A stretch of 64,000 nucleotides of DNA from CAVQCJ01 sp963849365 (GTDB taxonomy: Bacteria; Actinomycetota; Actinomycetes; Prado026): assembly GCA_963849365.1 (NCBI GenBank), contig CAWKHA010000001.1:434001-498000 (forward strand), read 5' to 3'. The notes under the pieces are model-generated. The model did no database searches and had not been told where the DNA came from. It saw only the letters and a program-made list of their open reading frames with translations. Below are positions 53,539 to 63,130 of this stretch, piece after piece (positions within the stretch are counted from its first letter, which is position 1; the number at the start of each line of letters is the position of its first letter). The position numbers were made by a program, and so were the translations under genes.

Positions 53539-53552
53539 GGTCGGTACCGACC
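53539..53552. promoter_or_regulatory. 14-bp palindrome GGTCGGTACCGACC
   Basis: A perfect palindrome in the gap between the membrane protein gene (start 53419, minus) and the beta-helix gene stop at 53600. Its place upstream of the membrane protein gene would suit an operator, but single palindromes of this length in GC-rich DNA can be chance. Confidence 0.3.
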
Positions 53553-53599
53553 GTTCCCGGAGGCTTCCGCGGACGGACCGACCAGAAAGGAAGAGACGG

Positions 53600-54934
53600 C
53601 TACCCCTGGTACTCGAACGCTCCCCGGTCGGCGTACGGCGGGACGCCCCTGCCCGTGTTCGCCTTGCCGGGAGCGTCGAACCGCGGTTTCCCGTCGGCGT
53701 CGGTGCTGGTGAAGGCAGGGGCCGACGCGTCGGCCGAGTCGATCGCCGCCGAGCCGGCGCGCAGGTGCAGGTCACCTGCCACCGCGTTCACGAACTTCGC
53801 GATGGCCTGGATCCCGTGCGTCTCCTGCTGGGGCACGGCCGCCCTGAACGCCGCGAGCGTCGAGTAGCTCGTGCCGTTCCACTGGACCATCTTGCCGCCG
53901 GCTGCACTCAGGTAGAGGAGGTCGCTGTCCATCGACGACCCGGGCACTGATGTCGCATCGACGCGGATATTGCCCTTCTGGCCGAACGTGTTGGACAGAG
54001 CGTTGTCCTGGCTGATGTTGTCGCGGATCGTCGTGCCCGATGACCCGCCTTCGACGTTGATCCCGGACGTCGTGTTCTTGTACACGGTGTTGCCGACGAT
54101 CACGAGACCGGCCGACGAGAGCACGTCGATGCCGTGGTCGCCGTTGCGGTAGACGACATTGTCGGTCGCGACGCTGTTGTCCGCCCCGCTGTAGAACTGG
54201 ATCCCCGAGTCCTCGTTGTTGTGGGACACGTTCGCCGTGACGATGTTGCCGGGAGCGCGGACGTCGATCCCGGGCGCGGCGCGCGTGTAGCCCCGCGCGT
54301 TCGAGAAGGTCGAGTTGAAGGCCACGACATCGCCGGTGCTGCCGGACAGAAGGTAGATCCCGGCGTCGGTGTTGTGGTGCGCAGAGTTGGCCACGATCAC
54401 CGAGGTGTTCGTCGCCTGGACGTAGATCCCTACCGCCGTGGAACCGTCGAACGGAGCGCCGCTGTACGACACCTCGTTGTTCCGCAGGATGATGTTCCAC
54501 GACGACTGGAGCTTCAGCCCGTAGCTCGTCGTGTGCGTGACGTGGAAGCCGCTGATCGTGACATCGTGGACCGACGAGAGGGCGAAGCCGTTGGCGCCGC
54601 CGGTGACTGTGACCGTGGCACCCGAAGCCGCGGTCCACGTGATCGGCGCCCCCGGTGTCCCCGAGCGGTTGATCGACACGCGCTCGACGTACGTCCCGGA
54701 AGCGACCTGCACAGTCATGCCCGTCGAGACCTTCGCCACCGAGGCACCGATCGTGCAGAAGGGCACCGTGACCGTGCCGCTGCCCTGGTCGCTGCACGCG
54801 ACGTTGCCGTTGTCGACGTACAGCACGGTGGCGGCGTGCGCGGGAGCGGGGAAACCGAGGACGACCGCGATCGCCACCGCCGCCCCGGCAGCGACCATTG
54901 CGAGCCGGCGCCTGTGCTGACTGCCCCGCGTCAT
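53600..54934 (-). CDS. Secreted right-handed parallel beta-helix repeat protein
   Basis: 444 residues. A Sec signal peptide (AMVAAGAAVAIAVVLGFPA, cleavage near AHA) is followed by a pectate-lyase-type solenoid: repeated short strands such as GTYVERVSINRSGTPGAPIT, ISGFHVTHTTSYGLKLQSS, NIILRNNEVSYSG, GIDVLSSAGLVIVGNTVYKN. The C-terminus (GAFEYQG) is typical of this group. Predicted extracellular polysaccharide-binding or -degrading protein; no catalytic residue set can be assigned. Followed on the minus strand by the membrane protein gene. Confidence 0.86.
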   Translation of the reverse strand: MTRGSQHRRRLAMVAAGAAVAIAVVLGFPAPAHAATVLYVDNGNVACSDQGSGTVTVPFCTIGASVAKVSTGMTVQVASGTYVERVSINRSGTPGAPITWTAASGATVTVTGGANGFALSSVHDVTISGFHVTHTTSYGLKLQSSWNIILRNNEVSYSGAPFDGSTAVGIYVQATNTSVIVANSAHHNTDAGIYLLSGSTGDVVAFNSTFSNARGYTRAAPGIDVRAPGNIVTANVSHNNEDSGIQFYSGADNSVATDNVVYRNGDHGIDVLSSAGLVIVGNTVYKNTTSGINVEGGSSGTTIRDNISQDNALSNTFGQKGNIRVDATSVPGSSMDSDLLYLSAAGGKMVQWNGTSYSTLAAFRAAVPQQETHGIQAIAKFVNAVAGDLHLRAGSAAIDSADASAPAFTSTDADGKPRFDAPGKANTGRGVPPYADRGAFEYQG

Positions 54935-55123
54935 TGAGGGCCCCCTCCTCGGGCGTGGGGGCCATCATGCCAGCCAAGACTTGCGGAGCCAGCCCTACCG
55001 TGCAGGGCACCGTGCCCGGACCGCGCGGGAGGGGGCGGCGGCCACGGGCTGGGGTGGATCCCCCACCGCTCGACCCCCAGGGGGTGTTGCTGCCTTCCGC
55101 CGCTCAGCCCCGGGCGCGGTAGG

Positions 55124-55555
55124 TCATGCGGCTCGGCGGGCCGCCGGCGCGAGCAGGGTCACCACAGCCGCTACGAATGCGACCACGCAGCCGAAGACCG
55201 ACACGGCGAGCAGGACGCGGATCAGGAGGCGCCAACCGTCGGAGACGTCGAACGGGAACACCTGCCACATCCGCACGAGCACAGCGAACCCGACCGCAGA
55301 CGTCACCGCGTCCCCCGCCGCCTTGGCGGCACGCGAGCCACGCGCGGCCACGAACAGGTTCACGACGACGGCGACGACCAGCGAGGCGTTCACCCACGGC
55401 AGCACGTCGGCGAACGCGGGGGTCAGGAACGGCACGGCGTCCCACCCCGGCCACCAGTTGACCAGCACGATCAGCAGCAGGTTGACGACCAGGCCCCCGC
55501 CAGCTCCCACCCGGCGGCTCGTGGACCGGGTCGGGACTGGTGCGGTGGTGGCCAT
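55124..55555 (-). CDS. Small four-helix membrane protein
   Basis: About 143 residues from ATG 55555, preceded by GGGGAGG 5 bases upstream; the longer frame from 55594 lacks a site. Four hydrophobic helices (LVVNLLLIVLVNWWPGW, ASLVVAVVVNLFVAARG, AVTSAVGFAVLVRMWQV, LLIRVLLAVSVFGCVVAFVA). Looks like one of the uncharacterised actinobacterial membrane proteins; no function assigned. Confidence 0.72.
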   Translation of the reverse strand: MATTAPVPTRSTSRRVGAGGGLVVNLLLIVLVNWWPGWDAVPFLTPAFADVLPWVNASLVVAVVVNLFVAARGSRAAKAAGDAVTSAVGFAVLVRMWQVFPFDVSDGWRLLIRVLLAVSVFGCVVAFVAAVVTLLAPAARRAA

Positions 55556-55958
55556 GGCTGCCTCCCCAACGAGGTGCGACTTCAGGCTAGGCACGCGGGC
55601 CGTGGCGGGGCGAGGGCCAAAGGTCCGGTGCGCTCGCGACTCACGCTGAGCGGCGGCGCGTCCCCTCGGCTACGTGGCCGGCGGTCAGGCAGGGCGCAGG
55701 GAGACTAGTCCAGGTAGTCGCGCAGTCGAGTGGCCGGAACAACTGTGCCCTGACCTGCGCAAACGCCGTCACAGCCACCGCTGTGGCGCGCACTATCCTG
55801 GACTGACAAGCAGGCACGACGGCAGTGCAGCACGCCGTCCCGAGCCCTGCTTCCCCACGTGCCTGACGATGCAGTAGCCGCTCGGGAGGAGGCACGCAAC
55901 CCCTGCCCGGGTGACCGGCGGGGCTGCGTGCCGTGCCTACGAGGACAGCTGCCGAACG
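55556..55958. other. Intergenic stretch with no supported gene
   Basis: About 400 bases between the small membrane protein gene and the cupin gene. The short frames here are cysteine- and arginine-rich and lack starts with ribosome sites. One minus frame ends ATRLRDYLD at 55705, which could be the very end of a lost gene but is too short to name. Confidence 0.5.
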
Positions 55959-56489
55959 TCAGGACGCCGGGCAACCGGCGGGAGCGGCGGCGTCAGTCTT
56001 GCGCGCCGCACCGGTCGGGAGGAGCTGGACGGCGATGGTCTCTGCCTGGACCGTGCCGTTGTTCTTCAGCATGTGCACGTCGCGGCCACCAGCGTCGGTG
56101 AAGCTGCTGCCGGCCGCGTAGTCGCGCCCGGCGCACCCGTTGGTGTCCCTGTCGTAGTTCGTGATCGTCCCGCGGATCACGAAGATGATGCTCGGTCCGG
56201 GATGGGAGTGCCATCCGGTCGTGCCACCCACGTCGATGACGTTGTCGACGACGTAGCCGTCGGTGAGGCCGTGCGTCTTGAGGTAGACCAGCCAGAGGTC
56301 GCGCGGCTTGGGGAACCCCTTGCCGTCGTCCAGGCGGGCGAAGCCGCTCAGCTGTGTCGAGTCGAACGTGGATTTCGCCAGGATCGTGGTGGTGAGCCCG
56401 GCGCTCGGTGTCGCGGCCGCGTTGCCGGTCAGCAAGGTCGCGCCGGTCAGGGCCACGGCGCCCAGGACGAGGGTGCTTCTGCGCCTCAT
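55959..56489 (-). CDS. Secreted cupin-domain protein
   Basis: 176 residues. Signal peptide (TLVLGAVALTGATLLTGNAA), then a single cupin barrel with TTGWHSHPGPSIIFVIRGTI (two histidines, glutamate replaced) and the second cupin motif around DVHMLKNNGTV. Predicted extracytoplasmic; ligand or enzyme activity unknown. The long intergenic region to the BTAD fusion gene (divergent) likely holds both promoters. Confidence 0.82.
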   Translation of the reverse strand: MRRRSTLVLGAVALTGATLLTGNAAATPSAGLTTTILAKSTFDSTQLSGFARLDDGKGFPKPRDLWLVYLKTHGLTDGYVVDNVIDVGGTTGWHSHPGPSIIFVIRGTITNYDRDTNGCAGRDYAAGSSFTDAGGRDVHMLKNNGTVQAETIAVQLLPTGAARKTDAAAPAGCPAS

Positions 56490-56660
56490 GTTCTGTCCTT
56501 TCTGTCTCTGACGATCAGCCGGACAGGGTCACGGGGTCGCCGGTCCGGGCGTCACCCGTGAGGTCGGGAGTCCGCCGTACCCGCCCTCGGGTCCCGGGAC
56601 GCTAGGTGTTGGCGCCTAGAGCGCGGCAAGATGCTGTCAAGACTCTGCGGGGAGGTCGGC

Positions 56661-59600
56661 TTGAAGGTCTTCCTGGCTGGGCGGGTCGCAGTCGAGACCG
56701 ACGGGGTCGGGAAGGGGGATGCCCGCTTCCCCGGGCGACAGGGCCGGCTGCTGTTCGCCTACCTGGTGCTGGAGCACGGTCGGCCGGTGCCGCGGGACGA
56801 GCTGGCCGCGGCGCTGTGGGGCGACGTCACGCCCGCGACCTGGGACAAGGCGCTGTCGGTCCTGGTGAGCAAGCTCCGAGCTCTGCTCGCGTCTGTCGGC
56901 ATCGACGGTGCGCGCGCGCTCACAAGCGCCTTCGGCTGCTACCGGCTGGACCTGCCGGAAGGTTGCTGGGTCGACGTCGTGGCTGCCTCGGACGCCGTAC
57001 GGGACGCCGAACGCGCCCTTGCCGGTGGGGAGCCTGGGCGGGCCCGTGCCGAGGCGGCGCAGGCCGAGGCGTGGCTGGGGGGGACGTTCCTGCCGGGTGA
57101 GACTGCAGACTGGGTCGAGGACCGGCGTCGCGAACTGACGACCCTTCGCGGTCGGACGTTCGACCTCCTCGCCCGGGCGTGCCTCGCGCTGGGCGAGGCG
57201 GGCGACGCGACACGCTGGGCCGAGCAGGCGATCGACCTCGCGCCCTTCCACGAGACGGGCTACCGCCTGCTCATGGAGGCGCACGCTGTCGCCGGCAACC
57301 GCGCCGAGGGGCTGTGTGCGTACGAACAGTGCCGCAAGCTCCTCGCGGACGAGCTCGGCGCCTACCCGTCCCCGGAGACGGAGGCGCTGCAGCTGCGGCT
57401 CCTCGAGGCGCCGACTCCTTCTCCCACCGGTGCCACCGCGGCCCCGGACGTCGTCGGGGACCCGGCGCCGCCGGCGCCGCCGGCGCAGCCTGACCGGGCA
57501 TGGGCGCGCCAGCCGCGGGCACCCGAACGGCGTCGGCTCGTCGTCGGTGTCGTGACCGCCGGCCTCGTCATCGGGGCGGGTGTCGTTGGGGTCGCCTGGG
57601 CGACGAGAGACGACCGCCGGCCCGCCGCCCCGATCGCCGACCCGGTCGAGGCGAACTCCGTCATCGCCCTGAACACGTCCGGTTCGGGACCACGTCGCGT
57701 GCAGGTGGGTGCCCACCCCGTGGCGGTCGCGGCTACCGACGGGTCGCTGTGGGTCGCCAACATGGACGACGACAGCGTGACCCGCGTCGACGCGACCACG
57801 GGGCGCGTGCTGCGATCCATCCCGCTGGGTGGCGTGCCCACGGCGCTCACTGCGACCGGCGACGCGGTCTGGGTGAGCGACGAGACCGGCCGGATCATGA
57901 GGATCGACCCGGAGTACGACCGCGCCGTGACGGTCCAGCAGCTGGCAGCCGGCTCCATGGCGTCTCGCGGGGTGTCCTGGCCGATGCTCGCCGGCTTCGG
58001 GTCCGTCTGGGTGGCCGATCCCGACGGGTACGTCGCTCGCCTGGACGACGAGACGGGCCGGCAGACGGCATCGGTCGAGGTGGGCGACGATCCGACGTCG
58101 ATCGCCACCGGTGCCGGCTCCGTTTGGGTGACCAACGGTGCCGACGGCACGGTCACGCGCATCGACCCGACGACTCTGCTGGCCAGGACGATCCCGGTGG
58201 GTCACGGCCCGGCGGCCGTCGGGGTCAACTCCGCTGGCGCGTGGGTTGCCGACGCCGGCGACGACACCGTGGTGCGGATCGACCCGGAGACCGACGCCGT
58301 CGCCGCCACGACGCGCGTCGGGGAAGGGGCGGCTGCGGTCCTCGCGACCGATCGCGCCGTGTGGGTCGTCGACAGCCGCGACGGCACGGTGCTGACGCTC
58401 GACCCCCGCTCCGGCGTCGTGACGCGATCGGTGCACGTCGGCGGCACCCCCACGGCGGTCGCGTCCGCCGCGGGACGGGTGTGGGTTACCGTGGCCGCCG
58501 CGCCCCCCGCCGCTGCGCCGGCAGGAGGTGTCGCGCACCTCACGATGCAGAACGGCCTGCCCTCGCTGGACCCGGCACTGGGCCTGCCCTACGCCCCGGC
58601 TCTGCTCTACGCCACCTGCGCGAACCTCGTCACCTACCCCGACCAGCCCGCTCCCGCGGGGTCGCAGGTCGTGCCCGAGGTCGCCGAGGCGGTGCCGACC
58701 CCCACCGACGGCGGACGGACGTACACCTTCACCATCCGACCGGGGTTCCGGTTCTCGCCCCCGTCGAACCAGCCCGTCACCGCACAGACATTCAAGTCGA
58801 CGATCGAGCGGGTGGTCAGCCCGCGGCTCGGGTCGCCACTAGCCAGCCAGTTCAGCAACGTAGTCGGCTACCAGGACTTCGTCAGCGGCAGGGCGAGCGG
58901 GCTGCGGGGCGTCGTGGCCCGTGGCGACATGCTCACGATCATGCTGGCGCACCCGGACGGCGCCGTCATGGCCGACCTCGCAGGCGGCGCGGCGTGCGCC
59001 GTGCCGCCGGGCACACCGGACGCCACGGGTGGGCTCGACGCCGTCCCTTCGGCCGGCCCGTACTTCATCAGCTCGTACACGCCACGCCAACAGCTCGTGC
59101 TGACGCGAAACCCCGGCTACCAGGGCACCCGCCCGCGGAACCTGGACCAGATCGTCGTCGCGATCGGCGTCGACGGTTCCCGCGCGCTGACCGGGATCGA
59201 GGCGGGCACGGCGGACTATGCCCTCGACGGTCTTCCGCGCGACGCGGCGTCGCGGCTGGAGGCGCAGTACGGCCCCAACAGCCCCGCCGCTCGCGCGGGG
59301 CACCAGCAGTACTTCGTCAGCCCCGCCAACGCCACCCTGTGGCTCCACATGAACACGAGTCGGCCGCTCTTCGCCAATGTCCGCCTGCGCCGAGCGGTCA
59401 ACGACGCGATCGACCGCGCTGCTCTCGTGGCTCAGGGCGCGCGTTTCGCGGAGGTCAACCCGTTCAACGCCGGGTGGCCTACCGACGACCTGATGCCGCC
59501 CACGATCGACGGCGCCCCCGACCTGCACCTGTACCCCGTAGCGCGGCCCGACCTCGCCCGGGCGCGTCAGCTGGCCGGCCACGTCCACGCGACGGCGGTC

Positions 59601-60080
59601 ATGTACACGCCGAACCAGTCCCCGTGGCTGGAGGACGCGCAGATCATCCGTGCCAACCTGGAGCCGCTGGGCATCGACGTCCAGGTGAAGGCGTTCCCGA
59701 TCGACGACTACTTCGGGCGGATCGGGCGGCGGGACGAACCCTTCGACCTGGCCATGTCCGGCTGGGCCAACGGCACGACTGACCCGGGGCAAGTGCTTGC
59801 CGTCTTCGACGGCAGCACGATCCAGGCGACGGACAACTCCAACTTCTCCTACGTCGACGACCCGGCGCTCAACCGTCGGCTGCACGCGGCGGCTGAGCTG
59901 TCCGGGCCGGCGCGCTACCGGGCGTACGCCCAGCTCGAGCTGGTGATCGAGCGCGACATCGTGCCCGCTGCCGCGATCGCCGTCGACGCCAGCCGCGACT
60001 TCTTCTCGGCACACGTGGGATGCCAGGTCTACCAGCCGGTCTACGGCATCGACCTGGGGGCGCTGTGCCTGCGCGGCTGA
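56661..60080 (+). CDS. BTAD/SARP-type regulator fused to a membrane helix, beta-propeller and ABC substrate-binding domain
   Basis: About 1139 residues from TTG 56661 (GGGGAGG 5 bases upstream; ATG 56631 would add ten residues). Order: OmpR-like winged helix (LKVFLAGRVAVE, ~1-90), BTAD domain (~95-240, e.g. YRLLMEAHAVAGNRAEGLCA), Pro-rich basic linker, one helix (RLVVGVVTAGLVIGAGVVGV, ~291-313), seven repeats with xWV motifs (LWVAN, VWVSD, VWVAD, VWVTN, AWVAD, VWVVD, VWVTV; ~325-615), then a complete SBP_bac_5 peptide-binding domain (LTMQNGLPSLDPALG to the end). Charges predict N-inside. It looks like a single-chain sensor that reads an external ligand and acts on DNA. Confidence 0.85.
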   Translation: MKVFLAGRVAVETDGVGKGDARFPGRQGRLLFAYLVLEHGRPVPRDELAAALWGDVTPATWDKALSVLVSKLRALLASVGIDGARALTSAFGCYRLDLPEGCWVDVVAASDAVRDAERALAGGEPGRARAEAAQAEAWLGGTFLPGETADWVEDRRRELTTLRGRTFDLLARACLALGEAGDATRWAEQAIDLAPFHETGYRLLMEAHAVAGNRAEGLCAYEQCRKLLADELGAYPSPETEALQLRLLEAPTPSPTGATAAPDVVGDPAPPAPPAQPDRAWARQPRAPERRRLVVGVVTAGLVIGAGVVGVAWATRDDRRPAAPIADPVEANSVIALNTSGSGPRRVQVGAHPVAVAATDGSLWVANMDDDSVTRVDATTGRVLRSIPLGGVPTALTATGDAVWVSDETGRIMRIDPEYDRAVTVQQLAAGSMASRGVSWPMLAGFGSVWVADPDGYVARLDDETGRQTASVEVGDDPTSIATGAGSVWVTNGADGTVTRIDPTTLLARTIPVGHGPAAVGVNSAGAWVADAGDDTVVRIDPETDAVAATTRVGEGAAAVLATDRAVWVVDSRDGTVLTLDPRSGVVTRSVHVGGTPTAVASAAGRVWVTVAAAPPAAAPAGGVAHLTMQNGLPSLDPALGLPYAPALLYATCANLVTYPDQPAPAGSQVVPEVAEAVPTPTDGGRTYTFTIRPGFRFSPPSNQPVTAQTFKSTIERVVSPRLGSPLASQFSNVVGYQDFVSGRASGLRGVVARGDMLTIMLAHPDGAVMADLAGGAACAVPPGTPDATGGLDAVPSAGPYFISSYTPRQQLVLTRNPGYQGTRPRNLDQIVVAIGVDGSRALTGIEAGTADYALDGLPRDAASRLEAQYGPNSPAARAGHQQYFVSPANATLWLHMNTSRPLFANVRLRRAVNDAIDRAALVAQGARFAEVNPFNAGWPTDDLMPPTIDGAPDLHLYPVARPDLARARQLAGHVHATAVMYTPNQSPWLEDAQIIRANLEPLGIDVQVKAFPIDDYFGRIGRRDEPFDLAMSGWANGTTDPGQVLAVFDGSTIQATDNSNFSYVDDPALNRRLHAAAELSGPARYRAYAQLELVIERDIVPAAAIAVDASRDFFSAHVGCQVYQPVYGIDLGALCLRG

Positions 60081-60226
60081 CCTGCGGCTCGCCGCACCCG
60101 AGCGGTGATCGGAGTCATCGATAGGGCCTCTGAACCGCGGAAACGCTCTGACCTGCGGCGACGCGGGCCAGTGGGTGCTTGCTCTACTCTCGTACAGATC
60201 CCCACCGAGCGCACGAGAGGGCTTTC

Positions 60227-62968
60227 ATGGCGGGCCCTCTGGTCGCGACCAAGCTGTTCATCCCCAGGCTCCGGCGCAGTGTGGTGGCCCGGCCCCGACT
60301 GAGCGAACGGCTGAAGCGGGGAGCGGAGTCGAGGCTGACGCTCATCTCTGCCCCGGCCGGCTGCGGCAAGACGACGCTGCTCGCCGAGTGGCTGGCTCCC
60401 GTAGCAGCGGAGAACCGGTCCGTGGCGTGGCTCTCTCTCGACGAGAGCGACAGCCAGGCGGCCTCGTTCTGGACGTACGTGATCGCCGCCCTGCAGACGG
60501 TCGTGCCGGGCGTCGGCGCCGGCACGCTCCCGCTGCTGCAGACGGCCCAGACGCCGATCGACGCGGTCCTTGCCGCCTTGCTCAACGACCTCAACGCTGT
60601 GCCGGACGAGATCCACCTGGTGCTCGATGACTACCACCTCGCCGATGCGCGCGACGTGCAGGACGGGATGGCCTTCCTGCTGGAGCACCTACCCCCACAG
60701 GTACACCTGGTGATCGCCAGCCGCGCGGACCCGGCTCTGCCGCTGGCGCGGTTGCGGGCGCGTGGCGAGCTGGTCGAGGTCCGCGCCGCCGATCTGCGCT
60801 TCACCCCCGAGGAGGCCGCGGCGTACCTCAACGAGGTGATGGGACTGGCACTGACGGCGCAGGATGTCGCAGCGCTCGAGGCCCGCACGGAAGGATGGAT
60901 CGCCGCGCTCCAGCTGGCGGCGCTCTCGATGCAGGGACGCGACGACGTCGCCGCGTTCATCGCCGGCTTCGCCGGGGATGACCGCTACATCGTGGACTAC
61001 CTGGCGGAAGAGGTTCTGGGGCGCCAGCCCACCGAGGTCAGGGGCTTCCTGTTGCGGACCTCCATCCTGGAACGGCTCAGCGGCCCGCTCAGCGACGCCG
61101 TCCTCGGCCGTGACGGCGGCAGGGCTGCGCTGGTGGCGCTCGAGCGGGCGAACCTGTTCCTGGTGCCGCTGGATGACCGCCGCCAGTGGTACCGCTACCA
61201 CCACCTCTTCGCGGACGTCCTGCAGGCACACCTGCTGGAGGAGCACGGCGACGAGGTCCCGGAGCTGCACCGACGGGCGAGCGTGTGGTTCGAGCACAAC
61301 GCCGAGCCTTCCGAGGCGATCCGGCACGCGCTGAGCGGCAACGACTTCGCCCGAGCCGCGGACCTGATGGAGCTGGCCATCCCGGCGTTGCGCCGGAACC
61401 GGCAGGAGGCCCAGATCCGTAGCTGGGTTGGGAGGCTGCCCGACGAGGTGGTCCAGGTCCGCCCGGTGCTCGGCATGGGCTTCGTCGGAGCACTGGCGTC
61501 GGGCAGCGAGTTCGACAGCGTCGAGAAACGGCTCCAAGACATCGAGCGTTTCGTCCGCCCGCCGACATCTACCGGCGCCCGGCCGGAGCCACCCCCGCCG
61601 GAGGCGGTGGTGGTCGACGAGGAGGAGTACCAGCGCTTGCCCGGCGGCATCGAGATGTACCGGGCCGCGCTGGACCTCGCCCGCGGAGACCTGGACGGCA
61701 CCGTCGCGCACGCCCAGCAGGCGATGGCGCTGGCCCCTCCGGACGACGACCTCATCCGGGCCGGAGCGGCCGGCCTCTGGGGGCTGGCGTCGTGGACGAC
61801 CGGGGACCTCGAGGCCGCATACCAGGCGTACGTCGAGTGTGTGGCAGGGTTGCAGCGAGTCGGGTTCGTGTCCGACGTCCTGGGGTGCAGCACCACACTG
61901 GCGGACATCCGGCGCACCCAGGGCCGCCTCAGCGACGCTCTACGCACCTGCGAGTCGGCACTCGAGCTGGCATCACCGGAGCCGGGTGTGCCGCCGCCGC
62001 GGGGCACGGCGGACATGCACGTGGGAATCAGCGAAGTCCTGCTCGAGCGCGACGACCGGGCCGGCGCGGCGCTGCACCTGTCCCGAAGCCAGCAGCTCGG
62101 TGAGCCCAACGGGCTACCGCGGAACCCGTACCGGTGGCGCGTCGCGATGGCTCGGCTATGGGAAGCCGAAGGCGACCTTGACGGTGCGCTCGAGCTGCTG
62201 GACGAGGCGGACCGCGTCTACGACGGGGACTACGCCCCGAACGTGCGGCCGGTCCCGGCGGTGCGCGCACGGCTGCGGATCAGGCGCGGCGAGCTGGACG
62301 CCGCCGTCGAGTGGGCGCGTGAGCGACAGCTCTCCCCGGACGACGAGCTGTCCTACCTGCGCGAGTTCGAGCATCTCACCCTCACCCGCCTGCTGCTCGC
62401 CCGGCACGCCACCGAGCGGACAGGACCGTTCCTCGACGAGGCGACCGACCTGCTGACGCGCCTGCTGGGCGAAGCCGAACAGGGTGGGCGCAACGGGAGC
62501 GTCCTCGAGATCCTCGTCCTGCAGGCGCTGGCCCACCATGCTCGGGGAGACGTCGCTGCCGCGCTCGCCCCGCTGCAACGCGCCCTGACACTGGCCGAGC
62601 CGGAGCGCTACGTACGGCTGTTCGCGGACGCAGGCCCGCCGATGGCCGCCCTGCTGAGTGTGCTCGCCAAGCAGGGAACGGCAGCCGCGTACATCCGTCG
62701 GCTGAGGGCCGCCACCACCGGGACCGAGTTCCGCACGCCCGTCACGCAAGCACTGGTCGAGCCGCTCAGCCAGCGCGAGCTTGAGGTGCTCCGGCTGCTC
62801 GGGACCGACCTGGACGGGCCGGCCATGGCTCGTCAGCTCGTGGTGTCGCTGAACACCGTGCGGACCCACACCAAGAACATCTACGCCAAGCTCGGCGTCA
62901 ACAGCCGGCGCGCGGCGGTACGTCGCGCCGGGGAGCTCAACCTGTTGTCGCGCACCCGCGAACGTTGA
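60227..62968 (+). CDS. LuxR-family MalT-like ATP-dependent transcriptional activator
   Basis: 913 residues from ATG 60227 (GAGAGGG 6 bases upstream; the longer frame from 60179 lacks one). N-terminal STAND/AAA NTPase with Walker A SAPAGCGKTTLLAEW and Walker B HLVLDDYH; then winged helix and TPR-like helical repeats (ALDLARGDLDGTVAHAQQAM, LLDEADRVYDG); C-terminal LuxR HTH (SQRELEVLRLLGTDLDGPAM, VRTHTKNIYAKLGVNSRRAA). The class binds a ligand and ATP, oligomerises and activates promoters. It follows the BTAD fusion gene by 146 bases, suggesting a regulatory cascade or shared target genes downstream. Confidence 0.9.
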   Translation: MAGPLVATKLFIPRLRRSVVARPRLSERLKRGAESRLTLISAPAGCGKTTLLAEWLAPVAAENRSVAWLSLDESDSQAASFWTYVIAALQTVVPGVGAGTLPLLQTAQTPIDAVLAALLNDLNAVPDEIHLVLDDYHLADARDVQDGMAFLLEHLPPQVHLVIASRADPALPLARLRARGELVEVRAADLRFTPEEAAAYLNEVMGLALTAQDVAALEARTEGWIAALQLAALSMQGRDDVAAFIAGFAGDDRYIVDYLAEEVLGRQPTEVRGFLLRTSILERLSGPLSDAVLGRDGGRAALVALERANLFLVPLDDRRQWYRYHHLFADVLQAHLLEEHGDEVPELHRRASVWFEHNAEPSEAIRHALSGNDFARAADLMELAIPALRRNRQEAQIRSWVGRLPDEVVQVRPVLGMGFVGALASGSEFDSVEKRLQDIERFVRPPTSTGARPEPPPPEAVVVDEEEYQRLPGGIEMYRAALDLARGDLDGTVAHAQQAMALAPPDDDLIRAGAAGLWGLASWTTGDLEAAYQAYVECVAGLQRVGFVSDVLGCSTTLADIRRTQGRLSDALRTCESALELASPEPGVPPPRGTADMHVGISEVLLERDDRAGAALHLSRSQQLGEPNGLPRNPYRWRVAMARLWEAEGDLDGALELLDEADRVYDGDYAPNVRPVPAVRARLRIRRGELDAAVEWARERQLSPDDELSYLREFEHLTLTRLLLARHATERTGPFLDEATDLLTRLLGEAEQGGRNGSVLEILVLQALAHHARGDVAAALAPLQRALTLAEPERYVRLFADAGPPMAALLSVLAKQGTAAAYIRRLRAATTGTEFRTPVTQALVEPLSQRELEVLRLLGTDLDGPAMARQLVVSLNTVRTHTKNIYAKLGVNSRRAAVRRAGELNLLSRTRER

Positions 62969-63006
62969 CCCGGGGCATGCCGCGGGGGTACCCCCTTGAT
63001 CGAAGA

Positions 63007-63050
63007 TCACCACGCCGCTCACCACATGTAGTGATGTCTCCTCACCACAT
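63007..63050. repeat. Repeated TCACCAC boxes before a small gene
   Basis: TCACCAC occurs at 63007, 63019 and 63042; the latter two extend to CTCACCACAT (63018-63027 and 63041-63050), spaced 23 bases. They lie upstream of the 63131 gene, just after the LuxR regulator, and could be activator sites. Confidence 0.4.
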
Positions 63051-63130
63051 CTGCTCGTAACTTGCCGCCATCCCAAGGGACCGCCAAGCCGGCGGAGACA
63101 CCTGCGGGCAGCAAGGCAAGAGGAGTACCG

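Noticed and set aside
55705..55974. Minus frame ending ATRLRDYLD
   Set aside because: Only the last ~10 residues look protein-like; too short to call a gene remnant with confidence.
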